Shown: positions 44,465-53,726 of the stretch, one piece after another
How the letters are laid out: every line of letters begins with the position of its first letter
How positions within the stretch are numbered: position 1 is the first letter of the stretch
DNA from: Moorena producens 3L
GTDB taxonomy: Bacteria > Cyanobacteriota > Cyanobacteriia > Cyanobacteriales > Coleofasciculaceae
Reading direction: 5' to 3'
Assembly (NCBI RefSeq): GCF_000211815.1
Contig: NZ_GL890874.1
Location: 106,320-170,319, forward strand
Length of the DNA stretch: 64,000 bases
The notes under the pieces: model-generated
Told to the model about the DNA's origin: nothing
Databases searched by the model: none
What the model saw: the letters and a program-made list of their open reading frames with translations, nothing else
Translations under genes and position numbers: made by a program

Positions 44465-44500
44465 GCCAACTTTTCGCAGATGATCAGAAAAATTTTTTTT
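44441..44500 (-). promoter_or_regulatory. Conserved 60-bp element, copy 3
   Basis: On the minus strand it reads AAAATTTTTCTGAT, TGCGAAAAGTTGG, then AGAGGCGCTGTAACAAGTAG. It shares most positions with copies at 54731-54793 and 56070-56130. It overlaps the predicted start of the Pro/Gly/Asp-module gene. Confidence 0.7.
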
Positions 44501-45055
44501 TGAAGCAAAATTTGCTTAGGTATTCTAGTTTCCTTGGTGTTTGAGATCAGATCCGGATCCATTTGAGTTGTGAACGATTACCCTTAGAAAAAGGCAAGGG
44601 GCAAGAAGCAAGAAGCAAGAGGGGAAAGATATCCGGCGTTTTATTGGATAAAAAAAAAGACCTTCTAGGTTTACATCTCATTTAGAAACCCAATAGGATT
44701 TGTCAATTGGGTGAGGTACAAGGTTCTCGGTTTTAGGGAGTAGGGACTTCCGAGCAGGTAACTTCGGATCAGGGAACAGATTTCGCACTTCGATTTGTAG
44801 TACGAAAAACACAGAGCGATCGCTGGATGATATAGCGCTACGCGCAAGGCAAAAGGCAAAAGGCAAAAGGCAAAAGTGGACTACAACAGCTTTTAAGCTT
44901 GTATAAATGTCCTAACCTTAATCGGTAGTGCTATATAGCGCTACGCGCTATAAAACCCCACCGTCTTTACGGTGTCCACAATTGGATGGGGTTTAAATCC
45001 CCATCCAATTGCCTTCAGCATAGCTGCCTTCAGCATAGCTGCCTTCTGCCCTCGT
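44501..45055. other. Spacer with hairpin and short tandem repeats
   Basis: It holds AAGAAGC (about 44606) and GCAAAAG (about 44848-44875) heptamers, TATAGCGCTACGCGC repeats (44832, 44933), a perfect 13-bp hairpin CAATTGGATGGGG...CCCCATCCAATTG (44979-45011) and a 15-bp repeat GCCTTCAGCATAGCT (from 45011). Overlapping small frames at 44671-44866 look random. Confidence 0.6.
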
Positions 45056-45904
45056 TTAATATGGGTATTCAACTGGACTTGATATCAGGTGAGATTGATT
45101 CAGATTTTCCGGGAGAGGCGATCGCTCCTTGAGAGGATAATTTTGTTCCTTAATCAGACGCTGTAGTCGGGTAACTCGCTTACCCGGAGATGGGTGACTT
45201 GATAAAAAATCCCAGGACGCTCCTCGTTTGTGACTCATTCTCGCGAAAAAATCTGTTGCGCCAGCAACATGACCATAAGTTTGCTGCAACAACCTCAAGC
45301 CAAACTCATCCGCCTGTTGTTCCTGTGACTGGGAAAATTTCGACTTAGAGAGTGTTGCCAATCCGGAAATAGCCAAAGATTCTAGGGCTCCTACATCACC
45401 AACAAAATAAGCGATCGCTGTCCGCAGCAGCAATGTTCTTCCCAAACTGCGCAGATGATCTCGGTGAGCAAAATGACCTAACTCATGTCCTAATACCATC
45501 ATCAACTCATTTTCTGACTCGACCTGTTTCAAAAAACCGGCGTACACCACAATCACATCCCCCGGTAGTGCTAAGGCATTTACTGTGTCCTCTGGTAGAT
45601 AAAGCACCCGGTAATCTCGTTGTCTAGATTGCTCCGGTGGTAGTTGTTTTTCCAATCGCGCCAGCAGTTGATTGAGGGTATCTTGAGTTGGTGATGGTTG
45701 AGCCTGCTGCTCATAAACCGGAACGATTACAGCTCCCAGCTTTTGCTCGACACTAGGAGGAATTAGCCCAATTAGACTGTTGATCAGCAAGTTCAACAGC
45801 CAAATAACCCCCACAATAAAACTGATAAATAGCCCCAATAAAATCAGTAGTTGACGGTTACTTGGTGGTGGGTTGCGACTCTGAGGTATATCTGGAGAGG
45901 GCAT
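45056..45904 (-). CDS. M48-family zinc metalloprotease, membrane-anchored
   Basis: A 282-aa protease. One N-terminal membrane helix (LLILLGLFISFIVGVIWLLN, about 19-40) anchors it. The zinc site HELGHFAHRDH (HExxH) is intact and the downstream glutamate lies in EQQADEFGLRLLQ. The C-terminus contains SSHPSPGKRV, also typical of M48 (HtpX/Oma1/BepA-like). Likely a quality-control protease of membrane or envelope proteins. Confidence 0.9.
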   Translation of the reverse strand: MPSPDIPQSRNPPPSNRQLLILLGLFISFIVGVIWLLNLLINSLIGLIPPSVEQKLGAVIVPVYEQQAQPSPTQDTLNQLLARLEKQLPPEQSRQRDYRVLYLPEDTVNALALPGDVIVVYAGFLKQVESENELMMVLGHELGHFAHRDHLRSLGRTLLLRTAIAYFVGDVGALESLAISGLATLSKSKFSQSQEQQADEFGLRLLQQTYGHVAGATDFFARMSHKRGASWDFLSSHPSPGKRVTRLQRLIKEQNYPLKERSPLPENLNQSHLISSPVEYPY

Positions 45905-45940
45905 AATTAGTGATGGGGGATTAGTGATTAGGGATTAGTG

Positions 45941-46157
45941 GTAAGCATATGCGCGAAGCGCACGCTACTTGAGGTGCCGTCAGCTGTCAGCTGTCAGCCG
46001 TCAGCTTAAAATAAAATTGAAAGTCTGGGGAAAAGCCATTGGCCCTAGGCCAATAGCTGATAGCTCATAGCTGATAGCTGAACGCGATCGCGTGCGCGTA
46101 GCGCTTAAGCTGATACGCGACACGCTGATAGCTGATAGCTAATGGCTGAATGCTTAC
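45941..46157. mobile_element. MITE-like STRR element
   Basis: GTAAGCAT at the left and ATGCTTAC at the right enclose TCAGCTG/TCAGCCG and GCTGATA heptamers with GCGCGAAGCGC and GCGCGTAGCGC hairpins. GATTAGTGATTAGG-type repeats flank both ends. Related to 19983-20179. Confidence 0.65.
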
Positions 46158-46210
46158 GATTAGTGATTAGGGATTAGTGATTAGCTTGCTATTTAGCTAT
46201 TACCAATTTC

Positions 46211-46903
46211 TTAGTCACTCTTAGTTGGACGGAAAGGATTTAAAAAATTAATTAACCCATAAAGCTCACGAGATTGAATCCATAAGCGTCCTTCACCACT
46301 GAAACGACAGACTAACCCTTCTCCACCCAAAACTCCAGTTTTAAGACCTCGAAATGATAAACCACCCAGCACCTCAACCTGGTAATTTAGAGTATCTTCA
46401 AATGCCACGATATAGCCAGTGTCTACTACATAGTCACCCGCCACTGGAATTTCTACAATTGCTCCATAAGAACTAAACCAAAAATCCCCTTGGCCTGTAG
46501 CTCGAATCAGGAACAAAGACTCGCCACTGAAGAAGCCTTTAAAGCCTTGAAATTGCGTGTCAATTTCTATTTCTGGACTACAGGCAACAAATCCTGAAGA
46601 CTGTACCATTAAACCCTGGTTTCTCAGGTAGTAATGCTGAATATCTCCAGGCACTCCTGGCGAGACATAAATTTGCCCAGGCTCTTTTTCAGCAGTAAAC
46701 TCACTAACAAAAAATGATTCACCACTTACCATCCGACCCAGTCCTGTCATCAAGCCACCTCGTACTTTGGACTTCATCGAGATACTTGAGTCCATTGCTG
46801 CCATTGCTCCTGATTCAATTAAGACTGTTTGGTCTGCCTTTAAGTTTATAATCAAAGAGGCATAAGCGGGAGAATGCTCAATTTCGTAGTCAATTTTTTT
46901 CAT
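46211..46903 (-). CDS. AIM24 family protein, paralogue 3
   Basis: A 230-aa beta-rich AIM24 (TIGR00266) protein. Family landmarks: YEIEHSPAYASLIINLKADQ at the start, VLIESGAMAAMDSSI, GESFFVSEF, GQGDFWFSSYGAIVEIPV, VDTGYIVAFEDTL and GEGLVCRFSGEGRLWIQSRE. Bacterial members are of unknown function; the yeast namesake is mitochondrial. It is the last of three consecutive AIM24 genes on the minus strand, separated from the previous one by a mosaic element and a heptamer array. Confidence 0.85.
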   Translation of the reverse strand: MKKIDYEIEHSPAYASLIINLKADQTVLIESGAMAAMDSSISMKSKVRGGLMTGLGRMVSGESFFVSEFTAEKEPGQIYVSPGVPGDIQHYYLRNQGLMVQSSGFVACSPEIEIDTQFQGFKGFFSGESLFLIRATGQGDFWFSSYGAIVEIPVAGDYVVDTGYIVAFEDTLNYQVEVLGGLSFRGLKTGVLGGEGLVCRFSGEGRLWIQSRELYGLINFLNPFRPTKSD

Positions 46904-46997
46904 GATTTTTATGGCCTATCTATTATTATGTATTGCTATAACTAATAGCAATGGATAGTAAACAATACTGTGTAAATAATTATGAATTCACGGGAAG

Positions 46998-47102
46998 TAT
47001 AGCAGAAGTCAGAAGTCAGAAGTCAGAAGTCAGAAGTTAAACTCAAGCCAAACTGTAGTTTGAGACTTTTGTCATGTCCTAATTACCCTGGCGACTGCTA
47101 TA
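46998..47102. mobile_element. Mosaic TATAGCAG element, copy D (105 bp)
   Basis: It has the same ends and AGAAGTC heptamers, but the central hairpin is replaced by CAAACTGTAGTTTGAG. The tail GTCATGTCCTAATTACCCTG is conserved. Confidence 0.75.
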
Positions 47103-47108
47103 ACTCTA

Positions 47109-47212
47109 CTCCCGACTCCCGACTCCCGACTCCCGACTCCCGACTCCCGACTCCCGACTCCCGACTCCCGACTCCCGACTCCCGACTCCCGACTCCCGAC
47201 TCCCGACTCCCT
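47109..47212. repeat. Heptamer tandem array (CTCCCGA)
   Basis: About fifteen perfect CTCCCGA units. Because 7 is not a multiple of 3, all frames encode a heptapeptide, which explains the long repetitive frame seen here; it is not a gene. Confidence 0.95.
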
Positions 47213-47247
47213 ACTTCAAGCAACAATCTTTATTTCCGTCCAGGTAA

Positions 47248-47925
47248 TTATCGTGGTGGTAGTTGAGTACCAACTTGCCGACCAAAAGCACCAGTATTGT
47301 GGGTTTGACAATAGACTTTACCCTGCCCTTTAAATCGGCAAACCAGCCCTTCTCCACCTAGAAAAGCACCAATCCAGCTAGAGCCAGGTTTAGTAATCTC
47401 AAAGTTCAGGCTTTTTTCAAAGGCAACAATATGACCGGTGTCAACGATATACTCACCTTCCACTGGGACTTCATAAATTGCCCCAAATGAGTTCAGCAAT
47501 ACAGAACCATAACCACTAATAGTCAACCAAAAAATTGATTCGCCAGAAAACAGGGACTTAAAACCTTGAAAGCCTAAATCAATATCAACACCTGATTCAC
47601 TGGCAAGATAAGAAGTCGCCTGCACTACCAACTCTTGACCATTCATTTGATAAACTAAAATATCACCTATGAATTTGGGCGCTAGAAAGATTTCGCCACC
47701 ACCAACAGGAGAGCGAAAAACACTTAAAAACAGTGATTCACCACCTACCAAGCGTTTTAATCCACCAAAAATACCACCTCCTTTACCTTGTCGTAAAGTA
47801 GTGCTGGCATTGATGTAGCCACTCATGGCAATCATACAGCCTGCTTCTGCCACGAATTCTTGATTTTCATCCAGAACAACGCGAGCGATCGCACTATCTG
47901 GTTGATGTAATAGTTCTATTTCCAT
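47248..47925 (-). CDS. AIM24 family protein, paralogue 2
   Basis: A 225-aa AIM24 protein starting MEIELLHQPDSAIARVVLDE. Conserved blocks are FVAEAGCMIAMSGYINAST, GGLKRLVGGESLFLSVF, ISGYGSVLLNSFGAIYEVPV, VDTGHIVAFEKSL and GEGLVCRFKGQGKVYCQTHN. It follows paralogue 1 by 75 bp, so the pair is probably one transcript. Sequence identity with its neighbours is moderate, indicating old duplication. Confidence 0.85.
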   Translation of the reverse strand: MEIELLHQPDSAIARVVLDENQEFVAEAGCMIAMSGYINASTTLRQGKGGGIFGGLKRLVGGESLFLSVFRSPVGGGEIFLAPKFIGDILVYQMNGQELVVQATSYLASESGVDIDLGFQGFKSLFSGESIFWLTISGYGSVLLNSFGAIYEVPVEGEYIVDTGHIVAFEKSLNFEITKPGSSWIGAFLGGEGLVCRFKGQGKVYCQTHNTGAFGRQVGTQLPPR

Positions 47926-48000
47926 TTTTATAACGAAATTTAGGAAGGATAGTGTTAAAGATGTAGTGGTTTGGCTACGGTATAGTAAAGGATTAGGAAG

Positions 48001-48660
48001 CTAAACCTTAGGACGTAAATACTTGACTAAACCATCAACACTACGAGACTGTAGATAAATCTCACCCTGACCCCTGAGCCGATTCACAAAGCCTTCTCCA
48101 GAAGTTACAGACCCCAACAAGCCACCAGCTAACCCAATATTCATCATAATTCCTGGTTCATAGGCCACTAAATGACCAGTATCAACAATAAATTCCCCAT
48201 TAATCTGCTTGCGAGTAAGACCACCATAAGCACCAAAGAAAACTGTGCCCTTACCACTGACTTTCAGTTTAAATAGTCCTTCACCAGAAAACCAACTCTT
48301 AAAACCTGCCCACCGAACACCCAGCTTAACCCCAGTAGTATGGCAAATATAAGCACCGGGTTGAAAACACAGACTGCGTTCTCCTAATTCCACACCAGCA
48401 ATATCGCCAATTATGGACTGAGTAAGAACTAGGTTCAATGGTTGCTGAGTCTGATTGCTAAAGGTATTGACTAATAAAGACTCTCCACCAAAGAATTTCT
48501 TGAGCAAGCCAGAGAAGAAGCCACCAGAAAATTGAGTTTTCATGGTAAGCTGAGCATCCATACTGGTCATTGCCCCTGCCTCAGCAGTGATACTCTCACC
48601 AGGATCGAGAGTGACAAAAATTGCTGCAAAGGCCGGCTTGTAGCGAATTTCAGATTTCAC
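48001..48660 (-). CDS. AIM24 family protein, paralogue 1
   Basis: A 219-aa AIM24 protein, first gene in the triplet. Landmarks: EIRYKPAFAAIFVTLDPGES, ITAEAGAMTSMDAQLTMKT, FGGESLLVNTF, VSGKGTVFFGAYGGLTRKQI, VDTGHLVAYEPGI and GEGFVNRLRGQGEIYLQSR. Start ATG 48660. No promoter was identified upstream. Confidence 0.85.
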   Translation of the reverse strand: MKSEIRYKPAFAAIFVTLDPGESITAEAGAMTSMDAQLTMKTQFSGGFFSGLLKKFFGGESLLVNTFSNQTQQPLNLVLTQSIIGDIAGVELGERSLCFQPGAYICHTTGVKLGVRWAGFKSWFSGEGLFKLKVSGKGTVFFGAYGGLTRKQINGEFIVDTGHLVAYEPGIMMNIGLAGGLLGSVTSGEGFVNRLRGQGEIYLQSRSVDGLVKYLRPKV

Positions 48661-49070
48661 TGTCAGATCTCCCGTTGCTGAGTGATAGGAATATTACTAT
48701 TCTGGCAGAAAATTTTCTGCTGTCCAGATTTCTTTAATAAATTTAAGCAAACTCTTTATTTGCATTAATTCATAATAAGTTTGATTTTCATAGCTCACAT
48801 TATCTTCCCAATCAAGGAAAAGAGTTGGGAGTTGGGAGTTGGGAGTTGGGAGTTGGGAGTTGGGAGTTGGGAGTTGGGAGTAGACAATTCTCCCTGCTCC
48901 CTGTTCCCTGTTTCAATATTTAATATTATATCAGGATAATTACTCATAAAACACCATTACCCTTGAAACCTTACTCCTTTACTTCTCCCTTCTTCCTTCT
49001 TCCCTCTGCCTTCCTTTCGCGCCTTGTGTAACTATTCAACCGGACATGATCTAATCCCTGAGAAATAGCC
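48661..49070. other. Spacer with TTGGGAG heptamer array
   Basis: Eight TTGGGAG units lie at about 48825-48880, followed by CTCCCTGTTCCC-type units. The rest is A+T-rich without gene. Confidence 0.75.
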
Positions 49071-50306
49071 TTAATCTACTACGGAATCTTGGCAAGCGCC
49101 ACAATGTTTACAGTAAGGTAAATATTTGTAAGTAATATTGTGGCAACTTTGGCATTCAACATATTGATAATAACCGCAGTGGGGACAGTAGTGATCATCG
49201 GGTTTAATTTTCTTGGCACAATTGATGCAGAGTAATTTTTTGACTCTGCTAGCTGCCTGAAGTTTAGGATTAAATACAATTTTTTGAAAAAACTTGATAA
49301 TTCCAAAACCAATCAATGGAATAAACAAGATATAAACATAACTGACTAGGAAAAGTAACCTGCCGAAAATTTCACTAATTATATCAAAGATAAATTGAAA
49401 GATAGCGCCAACTTGAAGGAACTCAAAGATTCTAAAGATTAGGGGTATAAAAAATATTACCAGCAAATGCCAGCTAATCAGCGCGATCAGTCCATATCCT
49501 CTTCGTTGAGTAAATTTATGAATGGATAGGGCGATAAAAATCAGCGGCAGCAGAAAGAGCGATTGAAAAGCAAATTGGATACTTGGATACCATAAAGATG
49601 CCTGTTGATAGTTTTTGCGGATTGTCTTAAATTTATTCTCATCCTTAATAAAATCTATAAAACTAACACTTTCCGGTCTGGAAAGTAGTTCATTTTTAAG
49701 ATTATTAATTTCCTGTTGAAGTCTAGAAATATTACGATTATTTTGCTCTAACTTTTGTTTGGCTTGTTCAGCACTGACTTGATTAATTGATTGCTGACGA
49801 GATTGACCGGCAATTTTTTCTAAGAGTGTGGAATCATATTGTTCACGAATGGTGTTATTAGCCCGTTTAATGGTACTTATTTTTGATTTTTTTTGGTTAA
49901 TAGCTTTTTCAGTTTTCTGGTTTTCGGGATTGTTAATCTTATCTTTGTATTCTGCATACTTCAAACAGGTTGTAAAAACTTTACCCAGATGTCCTTCTTC
50001 AGCTTGTTGATAGGATTGTTTAAAACTAGTTGATCCCAATGAACGGCTAATAATGTTATAGTCTTTATCTTGATCAGTTTGTCTACGGTAATTGTTCCAC
50101 TGGTAATAACATGGATAAGTCTGAGCAGGACTCATCGGCCATGTGCTAATATCATTCAGTCCTGTAAACACATTGATTAAGATAAAAATATCAATCACCA
50201 CAATCACAATCAAACTCACTTTGTTCAGTGGTTCGTTGCTGAGTGTCCTGGACTTACTTAAAAATTTACTTAAAAATTTACTTAAAATACGGTATATTCT
50301 GGCCAT
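49071..50306 (-). CDS. Membrane protein with coiled coil and C-terminal double zinc ribbon
   Basis: A 411-aa protein from ATG 50304-50306 (MARIYRILSKFL); a TTG 12 codons upstream also opens the frame. One membrane helix lies near the N-terminus (LIVIVVIDIFILINVFTGL), a coiled coil at about 175-205 (KQKLEQNNRNISRLQQEINN), then three to four helices and two C-terminal ribbons: CINCAKKIKPDDHYCPHCGY and CQSCHNITYKYLPYCKHCG. The N-terminal SKFLSKFLSKS is encoded by an 11-12 bp tandem repeat. Unknown function; the ribbons probably face the cytoplasm. Confidence 0.65.
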   Translation of the reverse strand: MARIYRILSKFLSKFLSKSRTLSNEPLNKVSLIVIVVIDIFILINVFTGLNDISTWPMSPAQTYPCYYQWNNYRRQTDQDKDYNIISRSLGSTSFKQSYQQAEEGHLGKVFTTCLKYAEYKDKINNPENQKTEKAINQKKSKISTIKRANNTIREQYDSTLLEKIAGQSRQQSINQVSAEQAKQKLEQNNRNISRLQQEINNLKNELLSRPESVSFIDFIKDENKFKTIRKNYQQASLWYPSIQFAFQSLFLLPLIFIALSIHKFTQRRGYGLIALISWHLLVIFFIPLIFRIFEFLQVGAIFQFIFDIISEIFGRLLFLVSYVYILFIPLIGFGIIKFFQKIVFNPKLQAASRVKKLLCINCAKKIKPDDHYCPHCGYYQYVECQSCHNITYKYLPYCKHCGACQDSVVD

Positions 50307-50373
50307 AATATTCAGTTTGTATAAATTTTTTTTATCAAACAATTTATAACTGGTATAAATAATTATAGGATTT

Positions 50374-52674
50374 TTATACAGATAAAAATCCTATAATTAT
50401 ACCATCCAGAGCTAAGGGAGTGATCCCTCCAAGTGGTTTCCGGTAAACCACCACAATTACACTAGTGGCTACCAATGCTAAGGCTGATGGCACCAGAGGT
50501 ACCCATACTCCTAAAGTAAATAGACCAAAGCATAGGAGATATAAAACCCCTGTCGCTGTGACCGTAGCGAGTCCCCAATACAGTATTCGACCATAGCGCC
50601 AGGCAATGGTAGCACCAATGATTGACCAAGCCCAAACCCAGAACAGGTCTCCCCAGACCGACCACACCGATAATAATGGACGCTCACCGAGGCCAGCACT
50701 GATCATCTGACTGACCATCTGAGCCTGAAGAATTACCCCTGGCATTTCTTGGTATGGCCACTCCAGGGCACTGTAGGGGGTAAGATGGTAATCCTTGGCA
50801 ATCCTTGCAGTTATTCCGATCAGAACAATTTTGTCTTTGACCCACTCTGGTTTGACCTTACCCTCTAGCACCTCTGTGACAGTGACTCGTCGGGCTACAG
50901 TTTTCCGGTAATTGAGTAACACCTGGAACCCCCGATAATCACGATTGTGGTAACCCCCAGCATTAGCTGACAACTCTGTTAAGACAGTCTTACCCAAGCG
51001 TATTTTATTCATAGCAATGGTTTTTGCTTTGATTCGGTCTTGGGCTAAGTAATGCAATGCGACCCTAGCACTGAAGGAGTGGTCGGTGGCACAGGGGTCA
51101 TCGTGGTAGGGATGCATAAATACAAGATGCCTACGGATAATGCCATCAGGGTCAGCCATGATATTGCTAAAACCAAGGCGGGATTCTGGCACCCCAGAGG
51201 GAGGTTTGATGCCTGAGTTTTTGGGGTTGTTAGCTTCCCTAGCGCTACACAGGGCAATGAATTTCTGATTTTGCTGTAACTGACGGCTCAATGCCTGGTG
51301 ACCAGGTTCTCTAGGACGTTCGCGAAAGATATCTAAGCCAATCATTCGCGGTTGATCAGACTCTAGCTTGTCTAGGACTTGGGCTAGGGTTTGATCTGGG
51401 AGGGGATAGCCATAGCGCATGATCTCAGCATCTGTGGCTTCAACCACCAGCAAACGGGTGTCTACCCCTGGATTAGGTCGTAGCCGCATCAGCTGGTCAA
51501 ATGCCTTTAGTTCCCAAAGCTGCAGCATTCCCAGCTGCCGGATCACCATGACTAAAATAGTAACCACCACACTGACGATCAGGGCCGATTGGAGCAGGTG
51601 GCGCTGGTGATTGCCACGCAACTGTTGCCAGGTTGGGGGTATGGCAGCGGGATTTTGACAAATCACTGGCAACCAACTGGCACAGGGACATTGATCTTCC
51701 AAACCTTGCAGTTTTTTCCGGGCTTCTTGCACTGCTAGATACAAGGACTTACCACTAGCAAAGGCTTTGAGAAAATATTGCAAAAACTGCTGTGCTACCA
51801 GATCCGGTACGGGCTCCCGCATAATAATCATGTGGGGAATGTGCAGCTGTTCTAGCTCATTGGCTAATCCTAAGCCATCACAAGAATTAAAAATTGCTAG
51901 GGACAACCCCCTTTCTATGGCTTTTTTGAGGGCTTCTCTGAGTTCGTCAATGGTTAAGCTATCGGTCTGATTGATATGAATCCGACCCCTTCCTGCCTCG
52001 GTTTCACTATGACCTGCGAAAAACAGAATATCCCAAGGTTGCTCCCACAGGGCTTCGTTGAGCTTCTGCCGTGGTTCTTCTACCAGAAAGGTAATGTCTG
52101 CAAAGGGTAAATTCTCTAATAATTGTCGGTCTTGTTGGATATTAATCCCTTCGCTATTGCCCAAAATCGCTAGAATTCTAACCTTGTGTCGATCACGGCT
52201 TTGGTTCGATTTGCCTGGTTGTTCATACTCTGGAGTACTTAGGGCAATTTCTGCTTGGTGGTAACGCTCTAAAAAGTCCCACTGATGCCAAGGAAGCTGC
52301 CTGAGCTGGGGATTTTTGGTACGAATCAGCACCCGGACTTCTTCGGTAGTGCCCACTTTTTCCAACCACTTTTCCCGCAGTGGACTAAATAACTCTGACT
52401 TCAGCCACCGATTTAAGCGATCGCATAATCCCTGACTCTGGTTGTTGATGGAACCACCGATTGCCACTCGTTTAATTTTAATTGCCCGCAAAGAGCTCCC
52501 CAGACTGCGATAGGTTGACCGCCACTCGTGATAGTGGTTGACTAGATTGGGTGCTGGAGGCAATCTGCCAGTAAGTTCTGTTTCCGGACCTTCGCCTTCT
52601 GAGCCAATTTCCAGAGTGACCCGAAAACCTTCCTCAAAATCCCCATCCAGCTTAAGAGTTACTAGCTTTGCCAT
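50374..52674 (-). CDS. CHAT protease domain fused to CHASE2 sensor
   Basis: A 766-aa protein. The N-terminal caspase-like CHAT domain has the catalytic dyad His222 (FFAGHSETE) and Cys265 (AIFNSCDGLGLA). A membrane helix (about 365-388) leads to a CHASE2 extracytoplasmic sensor (about 395-655; LMRLRPNPGVDTRLLVVEAT, IGLDIFRERPREPG, VLIGITARIAKDYH), then three more membrane helices at the C-terminus. This arrangement places a protease inside the cell under control of an outside sensor. It is the last gene of a three-gene minus-strand cluster with a sigma-like protein and DUF1822. Substrate and signal are unknown. Confidence 0.88.
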   Translation of the reverse strand: MAKLVTLKLDGDFEEGFRVTLEIGSEGEGPETELTGRLPPAPNLVNHYHEWRSTYRSLGSSLRAIKIKRVAIGGSINNQSQGLCDRLNRWLKSELFSPLREKWLEKVGTTEEVRVLIRTKNPQLRQLPWHQWDFLERYHQAEIALSTPEYEQPGKSNQSRDRHKVRILAILGNSEGINIQQDRQLLENLPFADITFLVEEPRQKLNEALWEQPWDILFFAGHSETEAGRGRIHINQTDSLTIDELREALKKAIERGLSLAIFNSCDGLGLANELEQLHIPHMIIMREPVPDLVAQQFLQYFLKAFASGKSLYLAVQEARKKLQGLEDQCPCASWLPVICQNPAAIPPTWQQLRGNHQRHLLQSALIVSVVVTILVMVIRQLGMLQLWELKAFDQLMRLRPNPGVDTRLLVVEATDAEIMRYGYPLPDQTLAQVLDKLESDQPRMIGLDIFRERPREPGHQALSRQLQQNQKFIALCSAREANNPKNSGIKPPSGVPESRLGFSNIMADPDGIIRRHLVFMHPYHDDPCATDHSFSARVALHYLAQDRIKAKTIAMNKIRLGKTVLTELSANAGGYHNRDYRGFQVLLNYRKTVARRVTVTEVLEGKVKPEWVKDKIVLIGITARIAKDYHLTPYSALEWPYQEMPGVILQAQMVSQMISAGLGERPLLSVWSVWGDLFWVWAWSIIGATIAWRYGRILYWGLATVTATGVLYLLCFGLFTLGVWVPLVPSALALVATSVIVVVYRKPLGGITPLALDGIIIGFLSV

Positions 52675-52811
52675 TGGCTTAGTTTTTTAACGGTTGACGG
52701 TTGACGGTTTACTGTCAACCGTCAAAAATCAGTATTTTGTCTAATGTTATTCCTAGTTATAGCGCGTACTGAATAGGGAACAGGGAATCGGGAACAGCGG
52801 ATTTGGGAATT

Positions 52812-53726
52812 TCAGATCACAAACTCTTCGATCACACTGGCATTATCCAGAGCAACCTTGACACTGAAACGGTCTCCGGCTTCGCAACTAAAATCCAATT
52901 GAATGGCTTGATCCTGGTTTCTGGCTTGGGCATTGATCAGCATTTCTTGCTCCTCATCTAGCAAGAGCAACTGCAGATTGGGGGGTAGATAGGTTTGACC
53001 ATTGATGGGATTGAGTTGTAGCAGAACATTCAGCTTCGTTTCGGATTCTGGGGTGAGTTCCACAACCAGAGCCACCCCTTGATTAGGTTTGCCCCATTCA
53101 ATCTGTTTACATCGCTTAATGGTCTGAGACTTGGTTCTAAAGGCGAAAGCTGGCTGAGAACCTTGGTTACCTAAAAGGGTTTCCAAACTCTGCCAACCTG
53201 CTTCAAAGATATGCTCCAACCATTGACTGAGTTGTGTCATAGGTTGGAATTGATCGAGGTAGGCTGGTAAATCTTTAAGCGATCGCAATTGGTGGATGAC
53301 TAATTCACCGGTTTCCGAAGTTGCGGAAAATCCCAGCAGCGTGGCTTCAGTATGGTCTTGATCAATCTCAACCACTACATAGCCAATCCGGTTAAATCTT
53401 ACCTCTTGGGGAATGGGACAAGTCAAATCACCGGGTTTGACAGGCCGACATTCCAAGCGCCCCAAACCGGTTACCCTCAGGTCAGCCACATTTTCAGCCA
53501 AGCCCACTACTGAATTCCAGCTATCCCCTGCGGTTAGGTCAGTGGGAATACCCAGAATCCGTAAGTAGTTATTCACCGCACACACTGCCAGGGTGTTGAG
53601 ATAGACTTGTTCAGCCTTTTGCGTGGTGGGTTGGTACTGAGCAAACTGCTGGGCTATCTCTAGGGCCGACTGGGTAATCGGCATGGGGATTGACCAATCT
53701 GATAGCATGTTGGCGTTGTGTCTCAT
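52812..53726 (-). CDS. DUF1822 family protein
   Basis: A 304-aa soluble protein of the cyanobacterial DUF1822 family: AEQVYLNTLAVCAVNNYLRI, LGIPTDLTAGDSWNS, LECRPVKPGDLTCPIPQEVR, RIGYVVVEIDQDHTEATLLG. The C-terminal third is beta-rich (LLQLNPINGQTYLPPNLQLL) and may be a ligand-binding module. Its ATG overlaps the stop of the upstream sigma-like gene by 4 bp, indicating translational coupling; CHAT-CHASE2 follows after 137 bp. DUF1822 genes often neighbour such genes in cyanobacteria (from memory). Function unknown. Confidence 0.85.
   Translation of the reverse strand: MRHNANMLSDWSIPMPITQSALEIAQQFAQYQPTTQKAEQVYLNTLAVCAVNNYLRILGIPTDLTAGDSWNSVVGLAENVADLRVTGLGRLECRPVKPGDLTCPIPQEVRFNRIGYVVVEIDQDHTEATLLGFSATSETGELVIHQLRSLKDLPAYLDQFQPMTQLSQWLEHIFEAGWQSLETLLGNQGSQPAFAFRTKSQTIKRCKQIEWGKPNQGVALVVELTPESETKLNVLLQLNPINGQTYLPPNLQLLLLDEEQEMLINAQARNQDQAIQLDFSCEAGDRFSVKVALDNASVIEEFVI

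Noticed and set aside
44671..44866. Two overlapping 62-residue minus-strand frames
   Set aside because: They overlap in different frames, cross repeat sequence and show no family features.
47060..47266. 68-residue frame with PDSRLPT repeats
   Set aside because: It is a translation of the CTCCCGA heptamer array; any 7-bp repeat without stops gives a heptapeptide frame.
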